In this document: positions 5,757-7,531 of the stretch, in pieces
Position numbering within the stretch: position 1 is the first letter of the stretch
Layout: each line of letters begins with the position of its first letter
Assembly: GCA_964384675.1 (NCBI GenBank)
Contig: CAYLNK010000330.1
Location: forward strand, 1-7,531
Direction of reading: 5' to 3'
Origin: CAYLNK01 sp964384675
Lineage (GTDB): Bacteria > Acidobacteriota > Thermoanaerobaculia > UBA5066
DNA length: 7,531 nucleotides
The notes under the pieces: model-generated
Seen by the model: only the letters and a program-made list of their open reading frames with translations
Databases searched by the model: none
Told to the model about the DNA's origin: nothing
Program-made: the position numbers and the translations under genes

Positions 5757-6476
5757 TCACGGCTCCAGGATCCGCGTCCCCACCGTGACGCCCGAGCCCT
5801 CCGCCACCACGCGGGAGATCGGCGTCGCCTGGTTCAGGAAGGCCCAGCGCGGCCCGTACAGCACGCCGAAGTCGACGTCCAGGTCGAAGCGCGTCTCCGG
5901 GTAGAGGCGCCACACCGGATGCTCCACGCGGTACGCCGCGCGAATGCCGCGGCGGGTGGCGCCGAAGCCCCATTCCTGCTCCTTGAGGAAGTGGGCGAGC
6001 GTGGACGCCGCCGGCGTGAACGGCGGGCCGCCGGCGACGAACGCGAAGCGGTGCGCGCGTCCGCCGTACGTGACGCGGTGGTCCATGGCGTGGCCGTCGC
6101 CGAGCGCGTGGCGCTCGAAGGCGTACGGCACCCGGAGGTACGGCTCGTTGTAGACCCCCCGCGCGATCCACGCGGTCAGGCGCTCGCCCACCAGCTCGCG
6201 CACGAAGCAGACGCCCCGCCGCCGCGCTCCGCCCTGGGCGCCGGGGGCCGTGACGTAGAAGCGGAGGTTCCATTCGGGGAAACGGCTCCAGAGGAGGCCG
6301 GGGAGGCCCAATACGCGGGTCCGCTCGAACTCGAACGCCACGGCGCTGGCGACTGCCGAGCCTTCCCAGCGGTCCGGCTCGCAGCCGGGCGGGAGGTGGG
6401 GAGCCAGGGCCTCGTCGGGCACCGCGAACGTGACCAGCGCGAGGCGGTGCCACTCCGCCGAGAGGAAGACGCTCAT
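5757..6476 (-). CDS. DUF2071 / YqjF-like protein
   Basis: 239 residues, the usual length for the family. Diagnostic blocks are the N-terminal WHRLALVTFAVPDEALAPHL (9-28) with PPGCEPDRWEG, then AVASAVAFEFERTRVLGLPG (41-60), EWNLRFYV (68-75), RRGVCFVRELVGERL (86-100), ARGVYNEPYLRVPY (105-118) and, at the end, LYGPRWAFLNQATPISRVVA (206-225) with EGSGVTVGTRIL. DUF2071 proteins have a beta-barrel fold related to acetoacetate decarboxylase. No biochemical function is established, and the catalytic lysine of true acetoacetate decarboxylases is not evident here. I chose ATG 6476 because the family match begins at once (MSVFLSAEWHRL). The frame is open to an ATG at 6545, but those 23 extra residues are Arg/Ser/Pro-rich and unlike the family. 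No Shine-Dalgarno precedes ATG 6476, whereas a TATCCT box lies 8 bases before it, so the mRNA may be leaderless. The gene is convergent with the protease and divergent from the next genes. Confidence 0.88.
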   Translation of the reverse strand: MSVFLSAEWHRLALVTFAVPDEALAPHLPPGCEPDRWEGSAVASAVAFEFERTRVLGLPGLLWSRFPEWNLRFYVTAPGAQGGARRRGVCFVRELVGERLTAWIARGVYNEPYLRVPYAFERHALGDGHAMDHRVTYGGRAHRFAFVAGGPPFTPAASTLAHFLKEQEWGFGATRRGIRAAYRVEHPVWRLYPETRFDLDVDFGVLYGPRWAFLNQATPISRVVAEGSGVTVGTRILEP

Positions 6477-6484
6477 GGGCGGTG

Positions 6485-6490
6485 AGGATA
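6485..6490 (-). promoter_or_regulatory. Candidate -10 box for a leaderless DUF2071 transcript
   Basis: Read on the - strand this is TATCCT, matching TATAAT at four of six positions including the key second A and last T. It ends 8 bases before the ATG, which would place transcription start at or within a base or two of the start codon. No convincing -35 box is visible, so this is only a candidate. Confidence 0.3.
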
Positions 6491-6508
6491 AGCCCCGCGC
6501 CCCGCGCC

Positions 6509-6537
6509 TTGACACCTCCGGAGGGGACGGTGAGTAT
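6509..6537 (+). promoter_or_regulatory. Candidate sigma-70 promoter with palindromic spacer
   Basis: A perfect TTGACA (6509-6514) is followed after 17 bases by GAGTAT (6532-6537), a weak -10 that keeps the conserved second A and last T. The spacer holds the perfect 10-base palindrome CCTCCGGAGG (6515-6524), placed where a repressor or activator could act. A ribosome binding site and ATG follow at 6573 and 6585. The window has few AT-rich boxes, so a perfect TTGACA in the divergent gap is notable but may still be chance. Confidence 0.4.
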
Positions 6538-6584
6538 CGCCGCACCCCTCGCGGAAACCGCCGCCACGATCGAAGGAGCCGCTC

Positions 6585-6790
6585 ATGCGCCGGTCTCTGC
6601 TCACCCTCCTCGGCGCGAACGTCGCGACGGCTGGCTGGCCGAAGCGGGGCGGGCCGACACGATGGCCGCCGGCGCGAGGCTCCTCGTGGAGCTGGAGGCG
6701 GTGACTCGATGGAAGTCGGTCCAGCCCGCGCGGAAGGACGTGCGTCCGGCGTGGGAGGGGCGACCGCCGTCGATCGCGAAGAGGCGTTGA
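6585..6790 (+). pseudogene. Small gene-like stretch with an apparent frame change
   Basis: AAGGAG (6573-6578) stands 6 bases before ATG 6585, the best-spaced ribosome binding site in this part. The frame starts MRRSLLTLLGANVATAGW, like an exported or membrane N-terminus. It then becomes Trp/Arg/Ser-rich and stops at 6702-6704 after 39 residues. In the next frame (-1), from about 6623 to the stop at 6788-6790, the translation looks like a real helical protein (GWLAEAGRADTMAAGARLLV, then ELEAVTRWK), and nearly all wobble positions are G or C. Adding one base between about 6621 and 6657 would give a single product of about 68 residues. It could be a decayed gene, an assembly error, a -1 frameshift site or two short overlapping genes. 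I do not recognise the product. TTG 6787 overlaps its stop, so it may have been coupled to the next gene. Confidence 0.35.
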
Positions 6791-6798
6791 GCGGCGCG

Positions 6799-7470
6799 GT
6801 GGCGGCGCCCTACATCGCCACGATCGACCGCGTCCGCGAGATCACGCTCGTGGGGGCGAGCGACCTGGCCTTCTGGCGTCGCCGCCTGGCGGAGGAGAGG
6901 CTGGTCCCGGGCGACGTGGGCGGGCACGCGGAGTCGGTCGTCACGGTGACTCTGGGACGCTGGGCGGGGCTGGCGTTCCGCGAGGTGATCCTGGCGGTGC
7001 GCGTCTCGCGGGATCCTGGCGGCGACGGCTCGGATCGGTCGGCCATCTACCTCGCGCACGCGTTCAGCTCGTCGCGCTTCCTCGCGTTCATGGAGCGGAC
7101 GCTCTTCCGCACGCCGTACCTGCCTGCGGAGGTTGCGTGCGACGTGCCGTCGCTTCGCGGATTCCGGGTGGTGGAGGGACCGCGCGCGGTGCTCGCCGGG
7201 GAGCTGCCGGCCGGGGCTCGTCGCGTCGCCGCCGACCCGGAGCTCTGGGAAGGGCCGATCTGCCTGACCGGCGGGACGGAGCGCTTCTTCGCGCGGCTCT
7301 CGGGCGTGACGGAGACGTTCGAGGCGCCGGGCGGGTGCCTGCGGATCGACGCGTCGGGCTACGGCCCGGCGCACCCGATGCGCGCTTTCGCGGACGCGGG
7401 CTTCGAGCCGCTCCGCTGGTCGACCCGGTCCGACGCGATCCACGCGCGCTCGAGGACCGTCGCGCGCTGA
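6799..7470 (+). CDS. Uncharacterised protein, possibly DUF2071/acetoacetate-decarboxylase-like fold
   Basis: 223 residues from GTG 6799. There is no signal peptide or membrane segment, so it is probably cytoplasmic. Visible blocks are PYIATIDRVREITLVGASDL (4-23), ESVVTVTLGRWAGLAFREVI (45-64), SAIYLAHAFSSSRFLAFMER (81-100), TLFRTPYLPAEV (101-112), PICLTGGTERFF (153-164) and AHPMRAFADAGFEPLRW (191-207). I cannot name the family with certainty. The order of a RW.GL.FRE strand block and a TLFRTPY block resembles DUF2071 proteins, and a true DUF2071 gene lies just upstream in the opposite direction. The start is uncertain. ATG 6709 would add 30 residues, has GGAGG 10 bases before it, and is open, but its wobble bias is poor up to about 6790. 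TTG 6787 overlaps the preceding stop. GTG 6799 lacks a well-spaced ribosome binding site and was chosen because coding bias and compact sequence begin there. Confidence 0.75.
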   Translation: MAAPYIATIDRVREITLVGASDLAFWRRRLAEERLVPGDVGGHAESVVTVTLGRWAGLAFREVILAVRVSRDPGGDGSDRSAIYLAHAFSSSRFLAFMERTLFRTPYLPAEVACDVPSLRGFRVVEGPRAVLAGELPAGARRVAADPELWEGPICLTGGTERFFARLSGVTETFEAPGGCLRIDASGYGPAHPMRAFADAGFEPLRWSTRSDAIHARSRTVAR

Positions 7471-7531
7471 GCCGCTAATCGCGGCGCGACCGCTCGCGGG
7501 ATGTCGGCGGCATTGCTGCCGGGCTTCTTGG
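7471..7531. other. Window end without a recognisable gene
   Basis: The 61 bases after the last stop contain two small hairpins: CGCGA/TCGCG with a CCGC loop (7485-7498) and CGGCA/TGCCG with a TTGC loop (7508-7521). Both stems are only 5 bp and neither is followed by a T tract, so I do not call a terminator. Confidence 0.3.

Noticed and set aside
3245..5788. 847-residue open frame overlapping the protease gene
   Set aside because: An Arg/Gly/His-rich shadow translation typical of very GC-rich genes, while the protease frame has recognisable domains.
5919..6485. 188-residue + strand open frame opposite the DUF2071 gene
   Set aside because: Arg/Ala/Glu-rich antisense shadow; the - strand frame matches a known family throughout.
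6709..6798. ATG 6709 as the start of the last gene
   Set aside because: The 30 added residues (MEVGPARAEGRASG and on) have poor wobble bias, while another frame is strongly coding-like over the same bases. Kept only as an alternative.
7485..7521. Two small hairpins at the window end as a terminator or RNA gene
   Set aside because: The stems are 5 bp, without a T tract or a recognisable RNA fold, and the window ends too soon to judge.
1..7531. CRISPR array, tRNA, rRNA, insertion sequence or attachment site
   Set aside because: No regularly spaced repeats, no tRNA arm pattern, no transposase motifs or terminal inverted repeats were seen. The only long repeats are the coding modules of the protease.

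Overview
The window is very GC-rich throughout (roughly 70%) and densely coded, with G or C at nearly every third codon position. It looks like a chromosomal stretch of a high-GC, free-living Gram-negative-type bacterium. The large secreted protein, with its serial C-terminal modules, and the ECF sigma/RskA pair resemble what is common in Acidobacteriota and similar soil or groundwater lineages. That placement is an impression, not a result. I see no insertion sequence, CRISPR array, tRNA, rRNA or phage gene.

Left part, + strand. Positions 1-984 are the 3' part of a MocR/PdxR-type regulator: the fold-type-I aminotransferase domain is present with its PLP lysine, and the DNA-binding part lies outside the window. 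After a 110-base gap comes what looks like a four-gene transcription unit: an ECF sigma factor (1095-1670), its overlapping membrane-bound RskA-type anti-sigma factor (1663-2499), a 142-residue secreted protein of unknown function (2539-2967), and a 914-residue secreted metalloprotease-like protein (2976-5720). Spacings are an 8-base overlap, then 39 and 8 bases, so co-transcription is plausible, and with it a link between envelope signalling and secretion of the last two products.

The 914-residue protein is the most interesting object. It has a signal peptide and an HEFGHGLGF zinc motif without the usual nearby third histidine. A PA domain is inserted after that motif. A downstream SHF...LLMEP...DLGW segment then matches the order and spacing of the third zinc ligand and Met-turn of leishmanolysin (M8). 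The C-terminal half is a tandem duplication of a module of about 225 residues, and each module contains two related halves.

Right part. A strong GC-rich hairpin (5727-5756) separates this unit from a convergent DUF2071/YqjF-like gene on the - strand (5757-6476). A 108-base divergent region follows, with a TTGACA box, a perfect 10-base palindrome and a possible leaderless start for the DUF2071 gene. On the + strand there is next a small gene-like stretch (6585-6790) that has a good ribosome binding site but seems to change frame part-way. A 223-residue protein of no certain family follows (6799-7470); its RTLFRTPY motif suggests distant kinship with the DUF2071/acetoacetate-decarboxylase-like fold. 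The last 61 bases hold no recognisable gene.
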